A stretch of 64,000 bases of DNA from Amoebidium appalachense (lineage: Eukaryota > Ichthyosporea), in NCBI GenBank assembly GCA_963693365.1, contig CAVNZM010000014.1, positions 5,084,001 through 5,148,000 of the forward strand, written 5' to 3'. Below the pieces are notes generated by a model. That model did no database searches and was not told the DNA's origin. It saw only the letters and a program-made list of their open reading frames with translations. The translations under genes and the position numbers were made by a program. Shown here one piece after another: positions 1-36,889 of this stretch (position 1 is the stretch's first letter; each line of letters opens with the position of its first letter).

Positions 1-5
1 GTTAC

Positions 6-6743
<6,738 letters not shown>

Positions 6744-7339
6744 TTTAGTGTTCAGGCAAATCAAATGCAGCGTAGAGAACGCAAACCAAAAAGCGTTTCG
6801 TTCGAAGTGGGTAATGTATGGTAAAACGTAAGCTGCATGAAAGTTTTCGGATGGAGTCTGGGGTCAAAGAGCTCACCAAAGAAAAAATGATCAGATACCA
6901 AGAAAAGGGTCAAAAATGCCCTGGACACAAAACCTCAAGAGAAAACTGGGCCTATGCGTTTTTCCTCTGGCCGCCAGCAGTGGCAAACACAAGATTCTGT
7001 GATGTTGGCACTACTACTGACTCCCCAACAAATGAGCTACCACTAAAAAGAGAGAAGAAAACAGGAAAATAGTGCGAAACAAACACAAACTAGAACTGCT
7101 GTAGAAAACAAGGAAACTCTAATCACGCGCTCTGAACAACTTGAAAAACTTGCAAAACGAAAAACGTGTTGTGCGTTTCAGCAACTCAATCGATGTGGCT
7201 GCGCTTGGTGAAAGGCCCATGACGTTCATGATGGCTGCGGTGACGACATCAGCAGCTAAAGGTTATGCATGACTTATATAATATTAAACTGTCTAAATAC
7301 CGAATTAAGGAGCGAGCCGAGAAAGAAGAGAAACACACG

Positions 7340-7413
<74 letters not shown>

Positions 7414-8424
7414 CACACACACACACACACGTGCACACAGTGTGCACACACGCTTCGTGAAGTTGCGACTTGAAGTCACATGTGCACGTCCCCTTCTGGG
7501 TAAAAGAGATACTATGGCCTATCCTCGAGGATGAGTTAACCGAGGAAAGGAGAACGTTACAGGGCGCCTTTTAATATCCTCGAATTCTGACCAGATTGAT
7601 TCAACCAAGGTTTGGCTATATTCGAGGAACGATTCCGAGAATCATTTATTTTATAATTATGTAGCTAAAAAGAAGTAAAAGAATGCGTTTGACTGCCTGC
7701 GTTACGCAAACGCTGTGGCAAAAAGCGCGCAAACCGGTTCGGCTATCGTTACTGGCAGCTGCTGGAGAGTCTTGTGCCGTTTTGTACGGCAAATATCTTT
7801 TTTTTTTTTTTTAATTTGTTGTTCAAGCAAAACTCAGTACGGTAGTCCTAAAGATATTTCACACCACACACACGGCAAATTCAACTGCTCAGCACACGTA
7901 TTTAGCAACTTCAGTAGCAACTTGAGTGTCCAGTGCACCCGGACGTCAGCAGATTCCGGTAGGCCATTAATGAGTAATGAGTAGCTAAGCAGTAGAGACT
8001 ATAATGTAAAAAAAGAGTTTCGAATCCAGAGAAAAACCTTTGGCAGCTATTACATGCACCAAATCTATTTGGCTCGACGAAGGTAAGCTAGTATTGAAGC
8101 GGTTGCATGGTTTCACCTACTCAGTGTAACGTGCTTTCCTTTGAGTGCGGTCTTTTGAGATTTAGCCATGGTCTTATCCCTCACTTTCTGCACGGTAATT
8201 GCCCGTCCTTTATGCCCTATGACCCCTAAAAGTTCCAAGTGCGCTTATCTATGCGCAGAAGTCCGCGCATGCACGTGTTGTGTGTGCGTGCGTGTGTGTG
8301 TGTGTGTGTGGGGTGGGTGGGTGGATGCACGTGTGCGTGTGTGTGCTAATGTGTGTGTGTGTGCCGATATCATGTGTATGGTGTTGTGTGTGTCACGGTG
8401 TGTTTGTGTGTCTTTGTGCCAGTC

Positions 8425-8455
<31 letters not shown>

Positions 8456-10600
8456 TTGTGCGCGCGCACGTTAGAGACTAAGTGTGTTTGTGCGAGCGTA
8501 CTTGTACGCGCATGTTTAAGGCGCACATTATACAACGTATCAGAGTGTGTGGCAAGTTAATGGGAAATACACGCCTATTGACATCACATTTTACACACAC
8601 AGGTTTACCAAGCGCTTTAGAGCCCATAGTCATTCATGCAAACAAACGATTGATATATCATATGCGAGGTCAGGTAATGATCTGCACCTGTTACAAAAAC
8701 CGAGGGTCAGTCGCGGTACCGGCGCCCCTGGCCCGGCAACAACCGTGCTTCTGACACTCACACGTAATCCAGGGCCAAGGCACATAGGCCCTGTATATTG
8801 TGGATGACCGTCATGTGCCCCACCGAATAAAAAAGTCACAGCTCTACCAAACGTTAGCTACATGCGGTAGCACCTGGCACGTACTGACGGTGCCTGGGCT
8901 GCTTTGAACTTCACGTTCGCCTCAAACCCATCCTTACACTCTCGCGACCGCGTGCATGCTTTCTCTCGCGGCGGCTCTACGGTCCCGTTCGCTGTGTGTG
9001 TAAGGAAAAATACGAGTCACCTCAGTAGGTGACAGCGGTAGCGACAAGAGTCTGCATGGTGCGGCCAAGCTGGCACGCACGACGCACGTCATAGTGCCGC
9101 ACCGCTCCTTCTCGATTAGGAAAGTACATTCCTGCAGGATCAGCTTTGATGGGCCTTGGCAACCGTTGATGAAAAAACGTCTACCTAACAGCGCAGGAGG
9201 CAAAATATAAGGGAAAAATAGTGGAAAAATAATTGAACTTTACTGTTTAGCTTTTTCTTAACTTTTGGTCAATGACAAGGAAAGCGTTTTGTGCATAGTA
9301 CTGTAATCGACATAGTTTCGTACACCAATCAAAGTTAAGAGTTCTAGCTAGCCAATCAAATTACCATTGGATTAGATTGCATAAAGTGATTGGTGGCACA
9401 CTTTCCTTTTATATCCACATGAATGTCAGTGTACCAGGATATGGATGAAAAGTCTACGCATTAGGAAACGCTGTGTAAGGCTGCCTACAAAATTTTTTAA
9501 GGTATATATTATTAATTTATGATCTTCTTGACTGAATCATAGAGGCGTTTTACATCAGCGACCCGCCTACTGTTCAATAATGAGGAACTCCGACAAACCT
9601 TTTTGATTGCGTTTCAGTCATGTGTATTCGCAGCCAACATTCCTGCTCAAAGTCAAATTAAAAATGGTTTCTGATTCACTAACTTGTTTTTACCTTTTTT
9701 TTAAAAGGCCAGCATACCGCAGTAAAATAGCTGCGCTTTATAAAATGGTTTGATTGGTATAAAGTCAGCACATAATTTGGCTCCTTAGCCCGTAGCAGTA
9801 AATGTGCGTGTCTTCGCCGTCTCACGGGCAGTCCACACACGTCCGGCGAACCAGGTCATTTCGACAGCACGTGCCAAAACACAACTTTTTTTAAGGTGTT
9901 TTCATATTCATAACAAATTAGGAGGTAATTTATCTACTGTATTTTCACTTACTAAACCATTCATATAGTTTGCAACAGGATAAACAGGCAAGTTCACAAC
10001 TACATAGTTTAGACAGGAGCGTTGTAGAGACACGCGTGTTTGTGTTCCGGAACCTAATATTAGAAACTCTTTGAATCTGTGTGAAATATTATTATTATAA
10101 ATTGCATATAAGCAATATCGTGCACGATTTTTGTAATTACCACTTATTTGGCATGTGTATTTTTTACGAGCTCACTAAATACCACGCAGAAACTGCTTGT
10201 TTCTAAGAAGCAGCGGCAGTTGTTTTCCCCCAATAGGTGTCACACGTGTAAGTTCACAAATTAGCACCATTTTTCTGTCTACTTCTGTATGGCATGTCCG
10301 CTCTTTGGTAACCAAGCACGCCTGTAAACACCAAAACTCGTGCTTTCAAATCTGCTTGCTCTTCTCCTTTTGATTGCTACAACACAAAAAGTCGGGAGAG
10401 AAAACTCTCATTTTCTTGCAACAAAGGACACCGACCCGGGTCAGTTTCCCATATGCCCGTCCTCTCACCACCGTTAACGTTAAAGGGCCCTTTAACACGT
10501 TTTTTTTTTTTTGAGTTGAGACTACCAAGCAGCCGCGTCAAAAGGCATACTCTAAAAATGTGCTCAAGGAAGAGTTTGTAGGGCATGCACGTGTACGTCC
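6744..10600. other. intergenic region, no recognised gene
   Basis: Upstream of the minus-strand ARIH1 start and before the CA arrays that precede the kinase gene. Apart from a CA array at 7332-7438 and GT-rich DNA at 8275-8465, composition is ordinary and AT-richer than the rest of the window. Frames are short and none resembles a known protein. Several CCAAT/ATTGG motifs cluster at 9328-9402 and a TTTATAT sequence follows near 9407, a promoter-like arrangement, but no convincing coding exon is visible downstream of it. No tRNA or rRNA gene was seen. Confidence 0.6.
7332..7440. repeat. (CA)n microsatellite
   Basis: Nearly pure CA array of about 100 bp in the intergenic region to the right of ARIH1. 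Confidence 0.95.
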
Positions 10601-10605
10601 ACATT

Positions 10606-10651
10606 TGTACACACACACACGAACGCGCATGCGCGAGCGCACGCGCGCGCG

Positions 10652-10726
<75 letters not shown>

Positions 10727-10729
10727 GCA

Positions 10730-10772
<43 letters not shown>

Positions 10773-11032
10773 ATACCCTCACACACACACACACACACTC
10801 ACACACACACACTCACACACACACACACACACGCACACGCACAATCACAATCACACACGCACACGCACATGCACACACACACACAGTCGTATCCATACCG
10901 ACTTTCAGACAAGCGCATGCCCACATGCGCAGGAACAAATGTTGCAAGTGCGAGCAAATGTAGACACGTGATATTAGCACACATCTACATGACGATACAC
11001 ACACACAGACACATACGAGCACACACACGCAC

Positions 11033-11071
<39 letters not shown>

Positions 11072-11200
11072 AACACACACACACACACACACAAACATGC
11101 GTGCACATACACAGAAACAGTCACAAAGAGGTGGCACAGTGACCTGCAAATCACACACGTACATGCACATACTTATCCACACATACACATTGCATTCACC
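10606..11200. repeat. compound CA/CG microsatellite cluster
   Basis: A series of (CA)n arrays with short alternating GC/CG tracts (CGCGCGCGCGCG near 10645) in front of the kinase gene. Alternating purine-pyrimidine DNA of this kind can adopt Z-form (general knowledge). It continues into C-runs at 11249-11341. Confidence 0.9.
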
Positions 11201-11318
11201 GCACATGCAAACACAAATGTGCCCTCAATCAACCACATGTAGAGCCTCCCCCCCCCCCCCCCCCCCCCCCGCCCCAATCCCCCCTGCCATTCCCATCCTG
11301 CCTCCTGCTTCTTTCCTA

Positions 11319-11351
<33 letters not shown>

Positions 11352-11626
11352 CAAAAAAAAAAAACCACCCACCCCATCGTTCCTTCCCTCGGTTAGGCAG
11401 TGTTTTGTTCCTCTGTTTCAATATCGGAATATACAACCGCCGAGCAACGCCAAGTCAACTAATCATACTCTTCTGTGCAGATACCAGCATAAGCCCCGCA
11501 CCATTCTCTGGGAAATCTCGAGGCACATTTATCGATTTACCATATATGGACGTGCATATTCTGACGAGGTGACCCATGGCTACCAAATTGGGCAAAGAGG
11601 CACTTTGATTGGTTGTGGGATCAGCA

Positions 11627-28945
<17,319 letters not shown>

Positions 28946-28949
28946 TAGG

Positions 28950-28989
<40 letters not shown>

Positions 28990-29626
28990 TGTGGTGTGTG
29001 CGTGTGCGTGTGCGTGCGTGTGTGTGTGTGCGTGTGCGTGTGCGTGTGTGTGTGTGGTAGGTGGTTAATCGTTCTGTTATTTGGACTATAAGGGGCTGAC
29101 GTGAATGAAGTAAGAGCCCCCGTGGGTTGTAGGGGATACTTCTAGAGCTGTTATGTTGTTATCCCATCCTGTTCTATCACTATCCCAATTTTCACATCCA
29201 GTTATATCCACATGTAAATGTCACCACTTTTGTATGTACAGGAGAAATGATGTATGTGGCCTGATTGCCTTGCCGACGTAAACAGGTCGTATACTGTTCT
29301 CAGAACTTTTTACTTATGGTTCGAATGACGGAATTTAATTTTGAGGTTTTCCTGATATGATATACGTAGATATACTTTGAAGTTTATCTTCTAGCACATA
29401 CCTGGTTTCTCAACTAGGCACGGAAAAAAATACCATTTTATCTTTGTGTTTTCTTTGTGTTTGATGAACAGGCACGACTCGACTGTGGTAGATGATCATG
29501 AATTTATTTGAGCAGATAAAATTGAAAAGTCCAAGCATATCATGTGTGTTGCCAATTGAATATATACCAAAACTTGAAAGTCACGGCAATTGTATGCATG
29601 ACACACGTGTGCATGTGTGCGCAAGC

Positions 29627-29675
<49 letters not shown>

Positions 29676-30084
29676 ACATACATACATACATACATACATA
29701 CATAAACACATACATACATACATACATACATACATACATACATACATACATACATACATACATACATACATACATACATACATACATACATACATACATA
29801 CATACATACATACATACATACATACATACATACATACATACATACATACATACATACATACATACATACATACATACATACATACATACATACACACACA
29901 CACACGCGCGCGTGCGCGCGCGCGCGCGCATACGCACGCACAACCGGTGCACCCAACAGCCCTCCCCCGGCTGAACGTGTGTGTATGAAGCTGTTTGGTG
30001 TGTGTGCGCGCGCGGATTTGACTCTCTGTGTGTGTGTGCATGCGCGCGCGTGCGCGCAGTGTGTGTGCACTTATTTGTTTGTGG

Positions 30085-30140
<56 letters not shown>

Positions 30141-30456
30141 ATGTGTGTGCACACGAGGGCGCGCACGTGTATGCTGGCTCCGAGGATGGAAGAATTTTTC
30201 TTTCTCCCCCCCCTTTTTTTTTTCTTTTTTTTTTCGTGGGGTAGGGGGGGGGGGGGGGACAATACACGTGCACTGGCAAAAGTAAATATTGTGGCTGGTT
30301 TTTTCATTTCATTTCACCGGTTCTAAAACCGTGCTAACTACCGTCGACAGTATAAGCTTATGTACATTAACTACATTCTAAAATACATTTCCGAAAAACA
30401 AGCGAAAAACCCCAATTTCGAGGAATTAAGCAAAACTAGGGGTGTAGCCTAAAAAC
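28946..30456. other. intergenic region with GT and CATA arrays
   Basis: Lies between the convergent ends of the kinase gene and the membrane-protein gene. 28955-29058 is GT-rich; 29060-29500 has ordinary composition and no good frame; 29630-30140 is repeat; 30330-30456 is AT-rich 3' flank of the minus-strand gene. Confidence 0.7.
29631..29925. repeat. (CA)n, (CATA)n and CG-alternating array
   Basis: About 45 bp of CA, then about 215 bp of nearly perfect CATA tetramers, then CA and an alternating CG tract. The only large CATA array in the window. Confidence 0.95.
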
Positions 30457-32118
30457 CTAAACATTAACTGGTACCGAGTCGTTTGTGGAGAACACCGACC
30501 TGCGGCTCCTCTCGCACACCGACTGAGAACACCACACTCTACCTCCCCTACCCGCACAATACGAGAACCCCTCCCTCTTTAACATCAACAGGCACACGAT
30601 TATATCACAACATATCACAGCCGTTGAAACTCTCGCCACGGCCGCCCACCCACAACTATTTGCCAATAACGAGGTGGGTGCCAAATGGCCTATCATCAAC
30701 ACTACTGAAATTGATATCGACGTGAGCGTAACGCATCTCGCTAACGATGGTGTGTCGCTGTAAGCTACTCTAGTTCGCGACAATAGCTTCACAGAAACAT
30801 AATAAAGCTCCCACAAAAAATAACCCAACCACACGAACCACAAACCACAATGAGCCCACCCGAGCGCCCCAACAGAAGATGATGTCGCGAACCTCCACCC
30901 GACCCATGGAGCGACTCCGATGGCGGCAAACATGAGATGCACCCACCACACAGAAAAATACTGATGTGCGCTGGGTGTGTGTGTGTGCAGTACGTTGCAT
31001 AGATGGTTCAATCTCTGCTTTTGAACAAGCGCACCGAGGCAGAAGGAGAAAGCGACCGTCATCAAAATATCGCCGGCGAGCAACTCATTTTGCAATGTGC
31101 GTAGAGTGCGAGATATATCCGTCGTGGCCGTCAAAGAAAAACTCTCCGGTTGTGTCGTCAGCTGCAGGTTTTCGGCCGCGAGTTGAAATATGGAAGCTCC
31201 GATAAGGAAAAATTGGGCAACGCAGATGGTCACGAAGAAATAAATGCCGCGATGTTTTACCGCCTGACTATGTTGGGCTGCCAAAGCAATACCTAAAGTC
31301 GCCATAGGCAAAACCGCACACACCACCCACGCTAGCAACTGCACCCGGAAAACAAAATCTCCCTCATCAAATGCACTTCCGGTGAAATTACGTAATGTCA
31401 TGAGAGCACTGTCCGCCTGTTGCTCAAGTACTACCGGCATGGAGATGTTTTCACTTCCTGCACCCGCATCTTTCAATCGGTTTGAAGTGTCGACGAACTT
31501 TTGGCCGTATTCCACAAAAGTGTACCCGAGGGAAATATTATCCGCCTCCGTGAAGCTGAAATACGACACGACGTACTCTACGCCAATTGCCAAAAACAGA
31601 ACAACGGCAAATGCAGCCCATGTTGATACCTGGTACACTCTCTGCCTTTCTTTGTCCAGACCCCACGACCGCGTCCTCCCCGCCAAAACCTTCTTATCCT
31701 TGTTCGTGCCTCGAGACGAAAAACTCTTCAACGTGTCGTTGTTGTAGTTCCCCTGAGAGGTGGAAACGGTGGACTGGTGCGTGAGCTTGCAAAAAGTACG
31801 CGAACTAAAAGAAAAACTACCTTCGACGGTATAACTGGAGCCTGAGCCCATGGGCTCTTTATAAACACCCAATCTTGGCGAGCTGTTTAAGAGAGATATT
31901 CCGTCATTGTTATCCCTATTCAAAATTGGGTCTGGGGCTGGCGGTTGTCCGACATTTTCGAGTACTCTACGCACTAACGCCGGACCGTTTATGTCCTCTT
32001 GTGACTGAGTGGGGGGTTGTTGGCGGTCGACGGAGATAAACGACGACCGCGCGTGGTAGTACTGGCCATTCATAGCATGGGTTAAACAGCGAGGTAGGGG
32101 CCATAACTTTGTGTTCAT
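30457..32118 (-). CDS. orphan multi-pass membrane protein (~8 membrane segments)
   Basis: Single open frame of 553 codons, no intron needed, with balanced composition unlike the repeat frames around it. The first ~160 residues are hydrophilic, Ser/Asn/Arg-rich and probably cytoplasmic. About eight hydrophobic segments follow: a first one with WAAFAVVLFLAIGVEYVV, then a loop of about 70 residues with NIS and NFT sequons (probably luminal or outside), then LLAWVVCAVLPMATLGIAL, FFVTICVAQFFLIGASIF, ILMTVAFSFCLGALV, VHLMFAAIGVAPWVGW, CGLWFVWLGYFLWELYYV, LTSISISVVLMIGHLAP and VICCDIIVCLLML. A HTHTPSAH stretch between segments 4 and 5 comes from a CA repeat and could be a retained short intron. The start may be residue 1 or the Met at residue 16. 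I do not recognise the family; a receptor or transporter is possible but not supported by a motif. Confidence 0.75.
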   Translation of the reverse strand: MNTKLWPLPRCLTHAMNGQYYHARSSFISVDRQQPPTQSQEDINGPALVRRVLENVGQPPAPDPILNRDNNDGISLLNSSPRLGVYKEPMGSGSSYTVEGSFSFSSRTFCKLTHQSTVSTSQGNYNNDTLKSFSSRGTNKDKKVLAGRTRSWGLDKERQRVYQVSTWAAFAVVLFLAIGVEYVVSYFSFTEADNISLGYTFVEYGQKFVDTSNRLKDAGAGSENISMPVVLEQQADSALMTLRNFTGSAFDEGDFVFRVQLLAWVVCAVLPMATLGIALAAQHSQAVKHRGIYFFVTICVAQFFLIGASIFQLAAENLQLTTQPESFSLTATTDISRTLRTLQNELLAGDILMTVAFSFCLGALVQKQRLNHLCNVLHTHTPSAHQYFSVWWVHLMFAAIGVAPWVGWRFATSSSVGALGWAHCGLWFVWLGYFLWELYYVSVKLLSRTRVAYSDTPSLARCVTLTSISISVVLMIGHLAPTSLLANSCGWAAVARVSTAVICCDIIVCLLMLKREGFSYCAGRGGRVWCSQSVCERSRRSVFSTNDSVPVNV

Positions 32119-33059
32119 TGCATATGGACGCTGGGTTTTTCTCCCTCAGAGGGCTATTGGGTTTTCTGTGTAATTCTGTGCTAGAAACCGGGGGGGAAGG
32201 AGATTTGAGCTAAGAACAGCTCGTGTAAAGAGTTTAATTTATGTTGTTTTACGTCTATTATTCAGGGGGTTGAATGTTGTCCTGAAAGAGATTTAGAAAC
32301 TATTGTTATTGATGTGTATAAGTTGTCGAAGTGTGTATGCTTGTTGCTGGTTGAACGATAGCTCATATCGATCCCCCACTCTTGACCTTTATAACAGAAC
32401 AGGAAAGTTGTATAGTGCACAGGATATTTTGTATTTCCTTGCGTTCTACTTGTAAGCAAACAATAATTATCGAACTGCAAAATGATCGCGGGCCACGGAA
32501 TGAAAGGTCGATTCGAACTTGTCCTACCTACAACAGTTATCATGCATCATAAATGGCTGCACAAAAGAGCAGCATAACCACCTCTTCAGCACGGTAGGGG
32601 CTACAAGCAATAAGCTAACTATCTTGTATCCTGGCAAAACACTGCTAAACGTTTAATGAAGAAAGAAACACAGGTTTGTATCACGGGGCAGAAACGGTTT
32701 GCCGACTCATACTATCATACTTCACCGTTCTTGTGCCGAAAGGCCCGAAACTTTCAAAAGTACTGAAGTAACATAAAATGCATGGGTGGTGCGCTCACAT
32801 CCACTCCGATCGCGCTATTTTATAACTTTAGCATTCCATTGTAAGCGTCAGCGAATTGGATCAAAGCAATACATTCCATGATGACTCATCATCATTTATT
32901 AAACTAGCCTGTACGGCCCGGCCCTCCGCACGATTCAATGGCGAAGATACTGGCCGAATGCGGGGCTCCCGTCTGCTAAAAAGGGGCCAGAGGCCATGCC
33001 CCTCTTGCAAAAAACGTTTTTATGCATGTGCTTGTGTTGAAGTGCGTGCTGTTTGTCAC

Positions 33060-33082
33060 AGTGTGTGTGTGCGTGTGTGTGT

Positions 33083-33155
<73 letters not shown>
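33060..33155. repeat. (GT)n microsatellite
   Basis: About 95 bp of nearly pure GT, followed by degenerate GT-rich DNA and a short (GA)n tract near 33410-33430. Confidence 0.95.
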
Positions 33156-33157
<2 letters not shown>

Positions 33158-33426
33158 CGTGTCACAATAACGGTACGTGCACGTGTAGTCTATTTAAATC
33201 TACGGTGTGTGTGGGTGGGCGGTGTGTATATGGGTGTATATCATGGTGTGTGTCTGGTGTGCACGTGTGTGTGTGCGTGTGCGTGTGATTTAATTGTGTG
33301 TGTGTGCGTGTGTGTGTGTGTGTGCACGTGTATGTGCATCTTTGTGTGTGTGTGTGTGTGTGACTGTGTGTGTGTGTGTGCACGTGTATGTGTGCACGAG
33401 AAAGAGAGATTGAGAGAGAGAGAGAG

Positions 33427-33460
<34 letters not shown>

Positions 33461-33516
33461 TGTTTCTGCCGGTGCGTCCTATTTTTATTTTTATTTTATT
33501 TTATTTTATTATTTTT

Positions 33517-33547
<31 letters not shown>

Positions 33548-33644
33548 GGGGGGGTGTTGATAAACACTCTTCCCACGGCAACTTGGGACAGAAAGAGTTT
33601 CTTTGTAGATGGGTGGCCATATGGTTTTAGACACATGACCAAAA

Positions 33645-33875
33645 TAAAAATTGCAGGGTGGGGGTTCCACCCTGGTGGTACCGTGTGGGCATGTTTCATA
33701 ACGTGTACACCTTTAAAAAATTATTCAGTGGGGGTTCCACCCTGGTTTTACCGTGTGGGCATGTTTCATCCACAACGTGTACACCTTAATTTTCAAGAAA
33801 TAGCAGAGCGGGGGTTCCACTCTAGTAGAATTACCGTGTGGGCATGTTTCATCCAGCACGTGTACACATTGAATT
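33645..33875. repeat. minisatellite, three units of ~70 bp
   Basis: Three units share GGGGGTTCCACYCT, then ACCGTGTGGGCATGTTTCAT and CGTGTACACMTT. The first part of each unit can fold on itself (GGGTGG against CCACCC in unit 1). The spacer between conserved blocks differs from unit to unit. Confidence 0.85.
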
Positions 33876-34661
33876 AAAACAGAATGAAGAAAAAGAGAAA
33901 GAAAAAATAGAAGATAAAAACAAAACAACAAAGAAAAAAAAGGGGGAAGCGAGGGAAGGGGACTTATACATAGGGTTGAATTATGCATTATCCGTGTTTG
34001 TTACGTATCAGAGTAGTTGTTTGGTGAGATACTAAATGTCGAACGATTTTTATGCGGTTTATGTGAGTCTCCCTATAATGGGCTTCCGTCATATAAATGC
34101 TGCTGTGACGAACAAGCAGAAATATAGAAAGAGTTGAAGGCGGTGTGTGCCCATATATAGTTGTCTGCAGCTTACACTCTGTGCCCATGATACCTTTGTG
34201 GTTGTTTAACGGCACATTGTGATACGCGCGGCGTGATGATTGGTACGTGCTCTGTCCTGTGTATTGAATCACTTTCTGTTTCCTCCCGACTTTTTTCCCC
34301 CACGTTTTTTTCACGGGGAAAGCATTTTGACAATAAACATAGGGGTCCCTCCTGAGAACTGCCGTCTTCAATTAAGCACCTACAGTACTCTTCCGCTGTT
34401 TGGGGTGTTAACGTTAATGGTACATTTAGCTAAGCTGACATACAGATACCAATTCTAACTACTAGTACACGATTAGCCCTCAGGCTGGGTTTTGGCCCAG
34501 CATCGTGTATTGAATCCCGATGCTTCATGCTTTCACAACACTTTTTGGTACACATCTGGGTTTTCCTGTTGTGCTTCTTTTGCCTGGGCATTAATGTTTA
34601 TGTGGGGAGGTGGGTGGGTGGGTGGGGGAGCTAGGGGAAGGTGTTTGTTTGGGTGAGGAAG

Positions 34662-34698
<37 letters not shown>

Positions 34699-35596
34699 AG
34701 GGGGGGGGAGGAGATTGCTAACGTCATGTTCTGGTGCTCTGTTACTGGGTTTGCACCTATATGTACAACAATACTCTCCTCGAAAACCCTGTCAATCAGA
34801 CCTCTTCTGATCGAGAGACTTCATGGTGTCCCACAATCATTCCGCCATACTTCGGTTGCTATACAGTTGTAATGTATTGGCCGTTTTGCCCAGTCTTGTC
34901 AATTTGCTAAAACCAAGCACATGCAGGACAAATTTGCATCACTGAACTTGGTTTTTGTTGATAGGCAACTAAATCTGGTTCTGAACGTGGGAAGAAAGGG
35001 GGACAGAAGAGGGTGGCAAGAAAGGAAGATCCTGGAACTGGGGGGGAAGGGGAGGGGAGAAAAAAGGGGTTGGGGGGGGGGGAAGGAGGAGGAGGAGGGG
35101 GAGGGGGGGGGGGTGTGTAGGAAGGCTGGACGGGAGGAGATTTAAGGTACAGCTTGCCCAGCAAACCGGAGGGAGGAAGAGAAACGATTGTTGAAAAACG
35201 GACATGTGGTGGAACGTACTATATGTGGGGAACATTAACGCCGTGCATGGGAGGGAGGGGGGTTTAAGGGTGAGGTGGGGGTACGTGTGTTGGGGGGGGG
35301 GGGGGGGGTCTGAGATTGACTTTGGTAAGGGGAAGGTGTGTGTGTTGGGGGGGGGGGGGGGGGGGGGGGGGAAGGGGCAGGTGTGGATGGGTAAGGGGGG
35401 CTATTACTCAAAGGAGAACGGTTGCTGCATGATTATTTGAGGCAAAAAACCCCAAGTGAAGAAGTAGCTAACATCACATCAGCTCTGTGGTTTCTGGTTG
35501 CAGCCGAAGGATGCTCACTTAGTGCACAAATGGAGAGAACCAGCAGGGAGCAACACAAAACTTAGTTGGAAAATGAGGAAGATTCACGCCTGCCCC

Positions 35597-35627
<31 letters not shown>

Positions 35628-35688
35628 GCGGTAAGCATAACTTATAGTTAATAATAAATAAAATAATAAAGTAATGCAAAGAACACAG

Positions 35689-35731
<43 letters not shown>

Positions 35732-36444
35732 AAACAAAAACAAAAAAAAAACAAAAAAAAACAAAAAAAAACAACAACGATAACTTGAAAAATAAAACCT
35801 CCCCAAAAATTACACAGTTTTCCTCTCCCCCCGTCCCCTGGGTACTGCCCTGACCAAAGCAATATTATAAAATACATGTACCAAAATTGCGGTGCAAAAA
35901 CATGCAGCATGGGGATGCAAATACACAGGCCAGAGAGCACTCATATCAAAGAATCCACGGGTCTGAACTAAGGCAGTCGAATTTGGTCAGGCCTGTTTGT
36001 CCCCCTATCAAAGATTCTTTTACAGTTTTCACATTCACCGGGTGTGTTGCACATTTTGGGTGGGCGACCAGTCCCATTGCCGAGCTGATGCATTCGAAAT
36101 GAACACGGGCCGTATCAATAGGGTATGTGCTGGTGGCCCAGACTCCTATTGCTGAAAACAAGAATTCACAGGGAGTTTTGTTTTTTGCCTTTTTTTATAT
36201 TAAAAAAACAAACAAACATGATCCCCCGAACCCTACAGTGCCCACACTCCTTCATGAACTATACCGGAAGTAACTTAACAAATAAACACACAAAAAGAGG
36301 CTGTCGGTAATGCACCTTTGCATTTTTGAAGAAAATAGAATGTCAGTGCTTACCCCCCCCCCCCCCCCCCCCTCCTTCCCCTTCCCATTTTCGATTCAAT
36401 TCAAGAATTCTTAAGATAATCTAATAATGCTCAGGTGTCTGTTT

Positions 36445-36505
<61 letters not shown>

Positions 36506-36627
36506 TTTGTGTGTGTGTGTGTTTAGTGTGTGTAGGCGCGCGGGCCTGTGTGTGTGTGTGTGTGTGCGTGCATGTGCGCGTTAGGGCATTCATATGTGTG
36601 TGCGTGTGTACATGTGTACGTGTGTAT

Positions 36628-36659
<32 letters not shown>

Positions 36660-36889
36660 AACGCACACGTGTCTGATCGTGTTTGTGTGAGTTTCTGTGT
36701 GTGTGTGCACATGCACGTGTGTGTGCTAGGGACTAGGGTTCAATGTTTGTATGCGTGGGAGGTGGGGGAGGGGGAGGGGGGGGGGGGGGGGGGAGGTGGT
36801 GGGAGCATAACTTTTTCGGACCGGCTGAATTTGTAGCGATGTTATCACCCATCAAATTGCTTTGCTTGTATTTCCTAAAATCATCTTAT

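Noticed and set aside
8934-9203. 89-codon minus-strand frame with mixed composition
   Set aside because: No motif, no clear promoter or splice partner, and length expected by chance in GC-balanced DNA.
32500-32530. GTTCGAATC, a T-loop-like motif suggesting a tRNA on the minus strand
   Set aside because: No matching T-stem, anticodon arm or acceptor stem around it.
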